A stretch of DNA of 64,000 nt from positions 496,001-560,000 of the forward strand of contig CM074141.1 of assembly GCA_037178625.1 (NCBI GenBank), read 5' to 3'. Positions 20,273 through 31,141 of the stretch are shown one piece after another (within the stretch, counting starts at the first letter, position 1; every line of letters begins with the position of its first letter). Source of the DNA: Skeletonema tropicum. Its lineage: Eukaryota > Bacillariophyta > Thalassiosirophyceae > Thalassiosirales > Thalassiosiraceae. The notes beneath the pieces were generated by a model that saw only the letters and a program-made list of their open reading frames with translations, had not been told where the DNA came from and did no database searches. Made by a program: the position numbers and the translations under genes.

Positions 20273-22811
20273 ATGATAATACAAGCACTACCTCATCTTC
20301 TCAATCGCACCTCCTTCCTCATAGCACTCATATCAATCTCATGGTACTGCATCCTCATCGCTACCGGAGATTATGCCAAGTGGAGCTACCCCATCTTGAT
20401 CGGTGCGGCCCTGTGCAAACTAACATTTGTGACGACGCCAATCATACTTCGTCCTCGATGGTGGCAAACAAATGATCATAATAATGATGGCTCTTCATCA
20501 TCATCATCATCATCTTTTTTCAACACACATCGTCAACGGCTGTGCACCTCCTGCTATCGCAACGGTGGCATTCTTCCATCAATCTACAAATCCATCATCC
20601 ATCGAATATCCAACGATCATCCATCAAAACAACAATCTCTACCTAATCTCTACAGTCATCCTATTCCTCCCCTGTATCATATTCTACATTCGCCGAGTTA
20701 TACGACATCTCTCCAAACTTACCGATGATGGTCGTCACTACAATCATGACGAATTAGCCAACGACTTTGGTAAACTAAGTGCGGCATTCCTTTCGTTTCT
20801 ACTGCTGCCCGTATCCAAACATTCGGCACTATTCTCATCATTGAATTTGGGTGGTGAAATACAGGTGGTGAGGATGCACATTTATGCAGGAACATGTGCC
20901 ATTGTTGCGGGTGTTGCTCATGGATTGTATTATACTTGGATATGGATTGTAATGGATGATGATGGTATTACGTCGTATCGTGATATTTTTCCAGGCAGTG
21001 GAATGCTTTGAGAGGGGATATGATAAACAGTGTCATGGACAGTTTGTCAATCTGCTTGGTATTCTGAATGGAGTGGGATTTGTAGTGCTTGGTTGCACGG
21101 CGTTGTGGTGGGTACGGCGACATTATTACAACATCTTTTACTATGTTCATATTGTGCTGGCAATTGCATTACTGTTTGGGCTGGTGATGCATTACAACAA
21201 GATGATTTGGTTCATTGCACCGAGTCTGTTATCCTATATGGCGAGTAATGTCCCAGTGGCACTTGAAAGCATGTACAAATGGAGTAAGGGTGGTGTGGGA
21301 ATTTCCAAAGTGGTTTGTATCCCCGACTCTAGAGGTTGTGTGGAGCTCACTATTGCAGCATCATTGAGAAATAATGACTGACGACTAGCAGTGACACACG
21401 AGGTGGATGCGATCCACAACAACAACAACAACATCAACAACAACGTCTCAATAGTAGTCAAAGTGGAAAGTATATCAGGCTAACTGTACCGGAACTATCA
21501 TCCAAAAGTCATCCCTTTACTGCCTTTTATGATCCACTTCATCCACAAGATGTGAAGATACTATTCCGGCCAATCGGAGCATTTACCACGCAGCTATCGA
21601 AACGACTGGAGACACTTGTGACATCACCGGAGCTTACCCCTTCCGAGCTTACAGTGTCTAATGATACAAGGCAATGTCCCAAAATACTCGTAAATGGTGT
21701 GTCGAGTAGTTCATCGGATCTTTTGGGACAGGCAATGAAACATGATACTATCCTCGTGATAGCAGGAGGAGTTGGAATAGTACCGTACATTTCACTGCTC
21801 TCGGAGCTACAAAATATCTATTATTTGGAGCAGTTTCAGAATAATAATGGCGGAGAAGAGTCAAGTCACATCCAAAAGATGAGACACATTCATGTCCATT
21901 GGGTATCTCGTGATGAGGGGCTGATCAGATACATTGTTGAGAATTACTTGTCGCTCCTCCATTGTCGTCAAGGAGTGGATGACTCAAACTTGGCGATCAC
22001 GATCAGTATCCATCATACCAATGAACAAAGTTCATCTTCCATGTTGTCATCATCGACGAATCATCATCATCATCATGACGAGACTGACGCGCTTACCGAG
22101 TTCATGGTACCTCAAGAAACAGCTAGGTCGCTAGCATCTCCAACCTCTCTCTATGAAGGAAGGAATCAGTCGTTACATCAAAATATTCTACCGACTACTG
22201 TCTTTGCATCCATTGTCGTTGGAGGATTATGGATAGCCAAGTACTGCTATGAGAATGTCCAAGACAAGCATGTGATTGAGACTCGACCTGTATCGGTGAT
22301 TGGGATCATTGTGTGGTCCATTGTCATTTCCATTGGCTCACTAGCACTTGCCAAGATGACCGAGACCCTCTCTCGAGTTGTTGCATACTCAAAATTGGAA
22401 AGTAATGAAAGCGTCGATGAAGAGAATGGAATAGAATTTGGAGTAATATCATCATCTCGTGACGTTGCAGACCACTTTAGCATAGATGACATTGCCTCCA
22501 CAGAACACAATGAGACTGAGCAAATCGAGAGTGCAAGTGTCAAGAAGGGTGAGCATAATGGACTTGAAGAAGAAGTTACATCGATATCTCATTTGGTGGG
22601 ACGTCCTGATTTAGAATGCATCATCAAGACTGCTTTTGAAAGCGCAAATGAGAAAGAGACTGATATTGGCATATTCATGTGCGGTCCATCATCGTTGACT
22701 ACTGCTGTGTCGAAAGCAATCGAAACTGAGGAAAAATGTGGACGCTGTTTGGAAATTACTTCGAGTTATGAACCGCGAGCATATGTTTACCAGGAAATGT
22801 TTGAACTATGA
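20273..22811 (+). CDS. Ferric reductase/NOX-like transmembrane protein (frame interrupted)
   Basis: The domain order is that of the FRE/NOX family: membrane helices from 20273; RMHIYAGTCAIVAGVAHG and YVHIVLAIALLFGLVMHY, each with an H-x13-H pair for two hemes; FAD-site motif SHPFTAFYDP; NAD(P)-site VIAGGVGIVPYISLLSEL; and C-terminal GIFMCGPSSL. It would pass electrons from cytosolic NAD(P)H to Fe(III) on the far side of the membrane. Three frame changes are needed. The first two (near 20515 and 20989) are fixed by dropping one T from a T6 and a T5 run; the third lies near 21375-21390. I found no intron that fixes them. Either the assembly has homopolymer errors or the gene is dead. An extra hydrophobic segment lies near 22195-22360. 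Confidence 0.72.
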
Positions 22812-24218
22812 CTAATACATGGTGTGGCGGACGTAGACTGCATATAATTTGTTATCACTCTCTTCGTAATATTAGAATGCTAACGTGTTACCAGTTACAA
22901 TGCGCACTAATTCTAATTCTAATTCCACCAACAAATGGTCTCTCAAACACTAAGGCTAAGGCTCTAGCATTAAATTGGGTACAACACGACACATCACTAG
23001 AGAACTCTAGATACAACACAAGACGTGTAAATGTTGTGTCGTCGTAGTCAAAGTCATAGCCATAGAGTCAAATTCAAAGTTAGACGGTACAGAGTAGTAT
23101 CATGATACCTTTTACCTGCAGCTACAAATAACTTCAACTTTTCAGTGTACCGGGCTGACGGGAAAGCACAAGAAGATCGGCAGATATGAGATATGTGATA
23201 GCTGTCGCTGGGTGTATTTTTGATCCGGCTGCAGCCGGATCAGCTGAAATGCTGCACGAAGAGAGGAAAGAAAGGAGGGGGAAAGAGGAGGAGAAAGGGT
23301 AGGAGTATGTTGATGTATGCTCTGTTTTGATTTCACTAGCTTTGAAGCTAGAGGTACACCTGATTTAGCTCGATTCTAATGCTGTCATTGTTTGTTGGGC
23401 CCCGTTCTGTGCCTTGCGATGCTTTACATTATTGCAACATGCTCATTAGAGGGTATACTACCACATCAGGACCATTTGTACCATACGTTGCACGTGACCC
23501 TATGACCTACACTGTGCACCCAAGCAAATACCTCAAAGACACTGTATACCTACCTAGTATTGCTCGTTTGTGTTCTTGATATCAATTAAGTTGTGGCGCT
23601 TCGTCGTTTCTCTCGGCTGATGCTGGACTTTTGGGAGAATGCTGTCAAAGCATTGCTTTGATGCGCCTTCTGATCCTTCCTCGCTGGGAATGCATGGGAT
23701 GCGATCATTGTGTCAGATGTCTTCTTCTAAGCCTCCTCGAGGTTATCGATTGATCGTCATGCCAGTCGATCTATGTGGAAAAGCTTTCCCTCTCTTCTTC
23801 ATACGCTAAGTGATTTTGATTGCGTCCGGCATCCGACATTAGAGTTGTTTTCCATCTTAAACTTCTATCTATTACCACTTGATTACTTGATTCGTATTTT
23901 TCTACTCTCTGGTGATTTGTACGTGTCTACTCTCTGGTCTGACACTGTTTGTATTTATTTACGACGACAGCGTCACTGTGCTACTGGTGTTGTCATAATT
24001 GTTGTTATTATCATTCACTGCCGTCTTCGGCGTCACAGCTGGTGATAATTGAATGCATCGCTGCAGGAGGTTTCGGTGGCTGCTAGTACTGGTCCTCTCT
24101 CTGTAATGCTGCATCTACGTGAACCGCAAATATTTGCATTTTGTCTATTTTTGCATTCCGCGAAGTGTTGTCGAATAGCCAATGATTAAATTCACCCAAT
24201 CGAGCAGAATCTGCAAGG
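22812..24218. other. Intergenic, no gene seen
   Basis: Short ORFs here lack any family signal. A perfect 20-bp palindrome lies at 23222-23241. Confidence 0.5.
23222..23241. repeat. Perfect 20-bp palindrome
   Basis: GATCCGGCTG followed by its exact reverse complement, with no loop. Possible protein site or chance; no gene context. Confidence 0.5.
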
Positions 24219-25293
24219 TCATCTGCAACGATGGCTTAATGTGAGTTGTATTTCATTCTTTTCCGTCCATTTGTACTTGCTGACTGCTTGCTTTGTGTGT
24301 CGACATCGGAGCGAGAGCTGAGGAACACAAAACGAGCATGAACTTTTCAGAGCCATTTCCTCGCACTTCTGATTCGCTACGCTTCTCCGAAGATGATAGC
24401 GAGAGCAGTTATGGCTGCATAGATTGGCGGCTGCAGCAGAAGTAAGTTCTGAAGTCGATATTACTTCCGCTAGAGTTGTTATGGCGATGTCGGCATCATG
24501 GATCATGGTCCTTTGCAAAAGATCCAGTCTAAAATTTGGCGCGCCTCCAAAAGATCCATTTTTTGAGGCTGGGCCGGTATTGTTACGGGTAAAATATTCT
24601 TGCCCGTTGTCGCCATCAAATTTGAGTGTGACGAAGTTAGTGTCGCTATCAAATTTGATGGAAGTGCTCTGTCACAGTTTTCCACTCCTTCTTCTTATCA
24701 TCGGTGTCGCGCGTGGAGTAAATATCCAAAAAGTATTCCCTTGGAGTGATGCCGTTCTTGTACTTCAGTAGTTGGGAGGCTCCCGAATGAGGAATGGGGA
24801 ACATCTTCCGGAACCGAAGGGACAGCTTTTCAGAGCGGGTGTTGGGAGGCGGATCGAGCTTTTTCTTAGTCGGGCTGGCCTGGAGCAAAGCGCAGATCTC
24901 GTCGGGTGGATAGACAGGAATCTCACTTCTAACATCAAAGTCGGCTTCCTCAGCACAGATGATATTTACGGCGCCTTCATTGGTGATTTCATGCTCAATA
25001 CTGATGGTCCTGCCATCCAGCGGGTGTCCAAAGGAGCATACTTGGGTGAAGTTCCAGTAGATTTTTACAAGGTTTCCGAAGGAGGCTCCTACGCAATGAG
25101 CAGGATGGCTGCGTACAATTCTGAGCGCAACCGCTCCGGTTGCAACGGTGTTGCCGGTGGGTGGATTGGCTGCAAGCATATGCTGGACGTCGGCTTCGTT
25201 GTCTTGTCTCCTTTCAGGAAGGGAAAGTGCATCTGCCGCGAAGCGGTGCGGTGGCACAAGGCTGCTTGCCATGGTGAGGAGTCGCGTTGCCAC
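24219..25293 (-). CDS. Hypothetical protein, probably frame-broken
   Basis: The upstream frame 25293-24649 encodes 214 residues (MATRLLTMASSLVPPHRFAA...VTEHFHQI). Directly after its stop, the next frame stays open: FDSDTNFVTLKFDGDNGQEY, then NGSFGGAPNFRLDLLQR, to 24219. The join lies in CATCAAATTTGATAG, where a one-base shift would give a continuous protein of about 350 residues; a short repeat (AAATTTGAT.GCGACA) spans it. No domain recognised, no signal peptide. A plus-strand ORF at 24772-25305 overlaps; I prefer the minus strand because it is longer and continues across the shift, but this is not certain. Confidence 0.4.
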
Positions 25294-25485
25294 GAGCGCA
25301 GTTAATTAAACTACTACAACTACTCTATTCTTGCTGTTGCTTGCTGCTTACAGCAATACGCAAAAATTTTGTGGCTTGGTGGTTTGCATTCGTCAAGAAC
25401 TCAGTGTTGGTCACGCCCGTGCAAGCCTCCCCGTCTGGACTTCGCTCTCTCCTCACAGACAGTGTAAAATCAGTTATTACTTCTC

Positions 25486-25520
<35 letters not shown>

Positions 25521-26896
25521 TGAAAGCTAAGTAGAAAGAGGCGGGTGAAAACGCTGTCGCCATCAAATTTTTTGGCTCCCGCTGTTTTGCATCTGCCAGA
25601 GAAGATCAGCTTATGAAGTTAAGTTCTCTCACTTACAAAATTGGATTCCTCTAGGGAAATAGTGCTGAGCACGATGAAGCCGAGCCATCTCGAGACTCGG
25701 GATATCTCCTCTCGAAATATGATGTTGGACTTCGTTGTAATTTTTCACGTAAGACCAAATCTATCGCCAGCGGCTCCGTCAAATGTGAAGTGATGTGTAA
25801 GGGTCCCTTGGTGCTCGATGCATTGGTAACGCCACAACCACAACCGCCGCGCGTAATGGTTGGTCAAATAATATCTTCAAACTACGGATGTACTCGGATC
25901 AGTGCGTACTACTCGACTAACTTGGTGAACGAAGCGGCACAGAAAGCTGCCAAGGATGAAAAGAGGAAAGTTGATTGCTGTGGTGAAGAGAAGAAAGGAA
26001 CCAGAATCATTCCGTTCATCATCCCTCCATCGCCATGTCTATAGTATCATCAATTTAGCGGAGTCATGATCCATCATTCCAGCACCACCATTCACCGCAG
26101 TGCATTTAACTCATAAAAGTAGCTCCACTCTCCACTCAACGCAACAATCACCAAGTACATGGGGCTTTAGGTTATTTCTATCGCGCGAGGGCTAATCAGA
26201 CGTACTTTAAAATTTCTGTTATATTATTATTCTGTGCGAAGGTAAACAACTACTGATGAAGATAGAGAAGGCCTCCCGCGCTTCCTCATACTAATTCCTA
26301 CGTATAGAGGACTTCGTAAAAGTGCCTGAAAAGGACGTCCCAAACTTCAAGAATCAGTGACTGGACCAACATCGACTTGACTGGATAAGTTTTACAAGGA
26401 TGCGCTACTTTCCTTTGCACTTGCATGCCCCAAACTGTATACCTCTCTGTTATGCAATGACTTTGTTGTTGCTGTCAGTGTAGTACCTATATCACATTTT
26501 CTCGGTGAATCAATACTGGAGTAGTCTTCCTCCATCCTCACTCACATCACTTCCTATTTTTCCAACCACCACAACTGTCATGTATCCAACCCTCCACAGC
26601 TACTTCGTGTTGCGCCTGAAACGAACGATCAATTAGACAATTAGACAACTCTGTCCATTGAAGATGAGGTAGACGAAGAAGCTATGGCTCGACTATCTGC
26701 TGTACTATCGAGCTCTGAGCACCATACAAGGCGCAGCATCAGCTTGAGGCATCCCCGATGGATTCACTTGCTTGCTTTTCAATCAGTTCCGCGCTATTTC
26801 CGATGAGAAATCTACGTAGGAATTGGTAATATCTTCCGATAAAAAATTCCATTCCTAGCCAAATTTGCTCGGCTCATCACCAACATTGTCGAAGTT
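25294..26896. other. Intergenic with LRR-type promoter debris
   Basis: A GA run lies at about 25491-25517. At 26045-26105 and 26267-26303 are blocks that normally sit upstream of LRR genes, but no LRR gene follows. Otherwise nothing recognised. Confidence 0.5.
26045..26303 (+). promoter_or_regulatory. Orphan LRR-type upstream block
   Basis: TCATGATCCATCATTCCAG, then CACCGCAGTGCATTT, then CAGACGTACTTTAAAATTTC, then GGCCTCCCGCGCTTCCTC and ACTAATTCCTACG. The first and last parts recur in the same order and orientation upstream of the LRR copy at 60142 (its minus strand) and partly upstream of 16571 and 31142. Here it precedes the 838-residue gene by about 600 bp. Confidence 0.5.
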
Positions 26897-29413
26897 TTGA
26901 CGTTGATCACCATGAACTTCATCACACCACTCCTTCATTATTTGAGCAGCGCCCTTGGTGTTGTCACGGGCCCCACCGCTTATGGTGGGGCCCGTGGCGA
27001 TGACGGGCCCTGCCCTGCTGCCTGTCATCATTCCGCAAGCAATGAACATCCTCCGTCACTGAGGAGCCCGGAAAAAAATGACGGCGCGGATCAGTCCAAG
27101 GCATCGTGTGATGATAAATCATCCTCGTCAACGTCTAGATGGGCTGTATCCAACAGAAAATACAAAAGCACGAAGAAAAAAGCCAAACATTTCCGTCAAC
27201 GCACGAGTAAACAAAACGATATTCATATTACAGCCAAGAAGTCCTCATCTTCTTCAACACTTGATTGGATAAAGTTCATCATCCAGCAGCTCTGTTTATT
27301 ATTCATTTTCAGCAATTGCATCCAATGTGTTCAAGCATCATCATCCGGTGGCAATGCAGCAGCAGCTGCATCAACATCCGGTATTGCAGTAGTAGCAGCA
27401 GCTGCGGCAGGCTCTCTAGCAAACACGATTCGAAAGAGAGCGGGCACGAACAATGATTCTACTCCACGACGCACAAAGAGGAGACGCACCAAAAATGAAA
27501 GTAATCATCCAGCAATAGTCTTTCTTGAAAAGTGTGGTGCAAGCAAATCTTTGTTAGAAGCTGCGATTAATTTGTTGAAGAGTGATGACAACAACGCTAT
27601 TCAGAAAGTGATAGTCAATCTTTTGAATCTCCTCGGCAATGACATCGTTGGAGCAGATGAATTGAAACAGCAATTTATTTCATTGAAAGAACAATTGTAC
27701 TCTGCATTCATGGATATATCTGGTGCTGAGTATGAAGGCCGGATCAACTTTGGAGACTGTTTGTCGCTGGATACAGCGTTATTGATTCTAAAGCACTACG
27801 CACCTGACAGCTGTGTTGGAATGGTATGTGAAGGATTACGCAATCTAATTTGGAGAGGGAATGTGTGCATTCTTCAATTTCTATTAGTGCTGCCGCGTTC
27901 ACTCCATAAAGAAGCAGGAGGAGGTGACTGGACAAACGAAATGTTCAACGCAATTGGCGCTCGTATAAAGTTTGTTGATATGCTCCTTCTCGCACCAAAG
28001 AACAAAAAGACATTCGCCCAGGAATTTCGGAGCTTTGCCACCAAGCACGGAGTGACTACGAGTGATTTGAAATTGGTTACCTTCATCTTTCATGCCATGC
28101 ATATCAAGTTTTATCAGCTCGTGAATGGTAATTCAAATGCAACTCTAACTGTTGTATGTGCTTCAGCAGAGACTCATAAAAGTTGGTTTGATCGTTGCAG
28201 TGAATTCAAAAATGAGGTGGTTGATAATTTAGGGCGACTCCCGCATGGTGAGCAGATTGCAGCGAGAAGATTGGCGAATATATTACAATATCCTGACGAA
28301 GCTCTCGAAAAGATCAGCGAGCAACTCCTTCGGGCATACTCAGCTGTTGCTGCGGTGGTTGCTGACTTCCACGTCCCTGCACTTGAGGATGGATCTAAAA
28401 TTGCCCAGCGCTTCGCTGGCAGAATAGATATGACTAATGACGAAAAAGAAGCATTGTTGAACACCATCAGGGAATCATGTCGAAAGGGTGGTCGAAAGGG
28501 TGGTCGAAAGTCTGCTGAAATGCTAGAAGAAGCAGCAGATCTGGTATTGCAACTAAGAGAAGAAGGTTTTTGCGACTCATATAAAGAAGCTTTGGCCTTG
28601 CTGGAGTTTATCCTTGGCAAGAATTATCGAAAACGTTGGGAAGCGACACAGATGGCACCTGCTGTAATAGCTTTTGTGAAAGATCAACGCGAGTTCCTCG
28701 GCAAGTGCAATTCGGATGAAGAAACTCTTGCAGCGATTGAGCATGAATTTGGTAAAAATTATGTTCGAGTGTGGGTGAAGCTTGCAAAGGATGCGACTGC
28801 ATTTGTGATAGAGCAACGAAAGCAGGGCAAGTGTATGAAGAACAAAGAGGCAATTGCAGCGATCAAGGAGGAGTTTTCCGAGAATCATGCCCGAGCGTGG
28901 GAATTGAAATTTATGATACCGATTGCAACAGATTTCATCAAAGATCGACGAAAGGAGGGCAAATGCGAGACGTTTGACTTGGCTTTTGCGGCGATTCAGG
29001 AAGAATTTGGGATGAGTTATGCTCGAGCGTGGGAATCAACGCAGATGAAATCAATTGCAGCAGATTTCATCAAAAAGCAACGTGCCAATGGCAAGTGTGA
29101 GACGTTTCAAGAAGCTTTTGCGGCGATTCAGGAAGAATTTGGGATGAGTTATGCTCAAGCGTGGGAATGTACGCAGATGAAATCAATTACAGCAGATTTC
29201 ATCAAAAAGCAACGTGCCAATGGCAAGTGTGAGACGTTTCAAGAAGCTTTTGCGGCGATTCAGGAAGAATTTGGGATGAGTTATGCTCAAGCGTGGGAAT
29301 GTACGCAGATGATACCGATTGCGGCAGCTTTCATCAAAAAGCAACGTGCCTTTCTCACCTCATACTTAGCTAGATTACCGCCTTACATACTTCTTAATAC
29401 TTATCATAGCTAG
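26897..29413 (+). CDS. 838-residue membrane/nuclear-type protein with C-terminal 44-residue repeats
   Basis: Unrecognised protein. Start at ATG 26897; Met6 is an alternative. Residues about 126-146 (FIIQQLCLLFIFSNCIQCVQA) are strongly hydrophobic, followed by an Ala-rich stretch and a basic cluster RRTKRRRTK at about 191-199 that could be a nuclear signal or a membrane-proximal charge. The middle is helical. From about 28520 the C-terminus is built of 43-44-residue units (KKQRANGKCETFQEAFAAI, QEEFGMSYAQAWECTQ). Units starting at 29045 and 29177 are nearly identical in DNA, 132 bp apart. The last unit breaks off after 29350 and ends with unrelated YLARLPPYILLNTYHS, 68 bases before the next LRR gene, so the 3' end was probably cut by LRR duplication. 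Confidence 0.7.
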   Translation: MTLITMNFITPLLHYLSSALGVVTGPTAYGGARGDDGPCPAACHHSASNEHPPSLRSPEKNDGADQSKASCDDKSSSSTSRWAVSNRKYKSTKKKAKHFRQRTSKQNDIHITAKKSSSSSTLDWIKFIIQQLCLLFIFSNCIQCVQASSSGGNAAAAASTSGIAVVAAAAAGSLANTIRKRAGTNNDSTPRRTKRRRTKNESNHPAIVFLEKCGASKSLLEAAINLLKSDDNNAIQKVIVNLLNLLGNDIVGADELKQQFISLKEQLYSAFMDISGAEYEGRINFGDCLSLDTALLILKHYAPDSCVGMVCEGLRNLIWRGNVCILQFLLVLPRSLHKEAGGGDWTNEMFNAIGARIKFVDMLLLAPKNKKTFAQEFRSFATKHGVTTSDLKLVTFIFHAMHIKFYQLVNGNSNATLTVVCASAETHKSWFDRCSEFKNEVVDNLGRLPHGEQIAARRLANILQYPDEALEKISEQLLRAYSAVAAVVADFHVPALEDGSKIAQRFAGRIDMTNDEKEALLNTIRESCRKGGRKGGRKSAEMLEEAADLVLQLREEGFCDSYKEALALLEFILGKNYRKRWEATQMAPAVIAFVKDQREFLGKCNSDEETLAAIEHEFGKNYVRVWVKLAKDATAFVIEQRKQGKCMKNKEAIAAIKEEFSENHARAWELKFMIPIATDFIKDRRKEGKCETFDLAFAAIQEEFGMSYARAWESTQMKSIAADFIKKQRANGKCETFQEAFAAIQEEFGMSYAQAWECTQMKSITADFIKKQRANGKCETFQEAFAAIQEEFGMSYAQAWECTQMIPIAAAFIKKQRAFLTSYLARLPPYILLNTYHS
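26965..26996. repeat. 13-bp perfect hairpin inside the coding region
   Basis: CACGGGCCCCACC, loop GCTTAT, GGTGGGGCCCGTG. It lies near the 5' end of the 838-residue ORF and encodes VTGPTAYGGARG. Confidence 0.7.
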
Positions 29414-29480
29414 ATCATAGTACTTCCTTGCTTCAACTCCTCGATCGTCGCAAATATCCGCCGTTGTCCGTTGTCCCATT

Positions 29481-30395
29481 ATGGAGGCCGAGGGCGATAT
29501 TATTAATCGATACACTTACAGGGGCGAGGAGGGAGAAGTTATTCCTCGTGATGCAACTCATATCTTTGTGGCCGCCAAAGTTATTCGTGCGCGGACATTC
29601 TTCAACCATCCTAACATCGTTGAAGTGATCTGTCATGAAGATGTTGAAAAGATTGAAAAAGAAGTATTCCGGTACTGCCGTCGCTTGAGACGAGTAATCA
29701 TGCCGGGCGTCAAAATTGTTGAGTTGTGGGCATTCATGCATTGTAGAGCACTGACGGATGTCGAATGTGGCAAGCTGGAAATTATTGGAGATGGGGCATT
29801 CTGTGGCTGCAAATCTTTGAGGAGCATCAACCTGCCATCCGCCAGGATCGTTAAGAGGTACGCATTCGGTGATTGCCCCGCCCTAACGGACTTGAAATTT
29901 GGTAGCAAGCTGGAAAGATTTGATGAGAAAGCATTCTATTACTGCAAATCTCTTGAACGAATTACCATCCCACTGATAAATGGCATTATTACCGATGATA
30001 ATACATTCCAAGGGTGTAGAAATTTGAAGCATGTAGATCTTGTTGAGGGAGTACTCCTCAATGAAACTATTGCCGCTTTACATTTGGAGGAGTGGAGAAA
30101 AAATATGTACGAAGAAATAGATTCAATTAATCAGATTCTACCCGCTGCAGATGCTGGCTACTATTATGATGATGATGATGAGGAGGAGGAGGAGGAGGAT
30201 ATCGAGGGAGAAAAGGCCCAGGAGATACGAGCTTGGATTAGATCAGTTCTTGGCAACATCATTCAATATAAAGCAGAGCATCGCCGCTCATTGGATGAGG
30301 ATGTTGTGCCTACACTCCAGCGTTTTTTGCCTCGAGATATTGTGACGAATAATGTCCTTCCATTTCTCGAATTACCATCAAACGCATTTGAATGA
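29481..30395 (+). CDS. BspA-type LRR protein, intact copy
   Basis: 304 residues starting MEAEGDIINRYTYRGEEGE; the ATG context TTGTCCCATTATGGAGG is shared with the copies at 31142 and 60142. About eight LRR_5 units follow (CRRLRRVIMP, CRALTDVECG, CKSLRSINLP, CPALTDLKFG, CKSLERITIP), then LHLEEWRKNMYEEIDSINQ, an acidic run from repeated GAT/GAG codons at about 30160-30200, and the conserved end LPSNAFE. No signal peptide. The C-terminal half is nearly the same as in the next gene, so the pair arose by recent duplication or conversion. Confidence 0.92.
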   Translation: MEAEGDIINRYTYRGEEGEVIPRDATHIFVAAKVIRARTFFNHPNIVEVICHEDVEKIEKEVFRYCRRLRRVIMPGVKIVELWAFMHCRALTDVECGKLEIIGDGAFCGCKSLRSINLPSARIVKRYAFGDCPALTDLKFGSKLERFDEKAFYYCKSLERITIPLINGIITDDNTFQGCRNLKHVDLVEGVLLNETIAALHLEEWRKNMYEEIDSINQILPAADAGYYYDDDDEEEEEEDIEGEKAQEIRAWIRSVLGNIIQYKAEHRRSLDEDVVPTLQRFLPRDIVTNNVLPFLELPSNAFE

Positions 30396-30590
30396 TAAAA
30401 ATCATGTAGAGGGAGAAGATGACGATAGTGATGGCGATGTCATCTTTTGATAGGTCTCTCTAGATGGAGGAAGACAAAGAGAGGGGAGACAGGGGGGGAG
30501 ACAATCATTTTGGACTTGACATTGTCTTCCTTTGAATTCTGAGCTCTGTGTAGTAATACGCATTTATTATTTGCGACTAGCACATTATAA

Positions 30591-31141
30591 CTTGTCCATG
30601 CAACAAATATACATTGCCCCCTCGATTTCTTTTCATCCTCGGAAACTGACCATGAAGCATGGCCTACCCCTTAACACAGCATGTCTGCTTGTAATCGCAT
30701 ACACTTGCTTTCTGGATCCCCGAACCTTGCATTCAGAATCAACCTTTCCATCGTCATATTCATATCTTCTTCATTCCTTCACATGGCATCATCAACTTAG
30801 CGGAGTCAATCCATCATTCCAGCATACCATTCACCGCAGTGCCATTCTAGTGGCCGTAATTCCACTCAACCACCTTCACCTTCACCATTTGGCTCCAAAC
30901 AATATGTCAAAATGACGCATCCTACCCGCCCTTTCGAGTGAGTTGCTCAAGGAGGCAGGACTTAAAACTTCTCGACTCCTGGCGGACGAGGCCCCCCGCG
31001 CTTCCGGGTACCAATTCCTACTCCATCCTGTCTGTGTCCTACGCGTGCATCCAGCCGAAAAGCAAAAAAAGAAACCTCGCTCTGCTGATACTATCATAAA
31101 CCAAGTAACGGCCGTGGTTACTATATCCGCATTGTCCCATT
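30591..31141 (+). promoter_or_regulatory. LRR upstream block, copy 2
   Basis: Near-identical to 16028-16570, ending in CATTGTCCCATT before ATG, with small indels only (for example an extra CATATT near 30758 and one extra A near 31070). Confidence 0.65.

Noticed and set aside
20429..20655. Intron as the cause of the first frame change in the ferric reductase
   Set aside because: Candidate donors are poor (GTCCTC, GTGACG), and only one gives the right length while removing a membrane-like segment; a T-run indel is simpler.
24772..25305. 177-residue plus-strand ORF
   Set aside because: Overlaps the longer minus-strand frame, which continues across a likely frameshift; neither has a family match, so the choice is weak.
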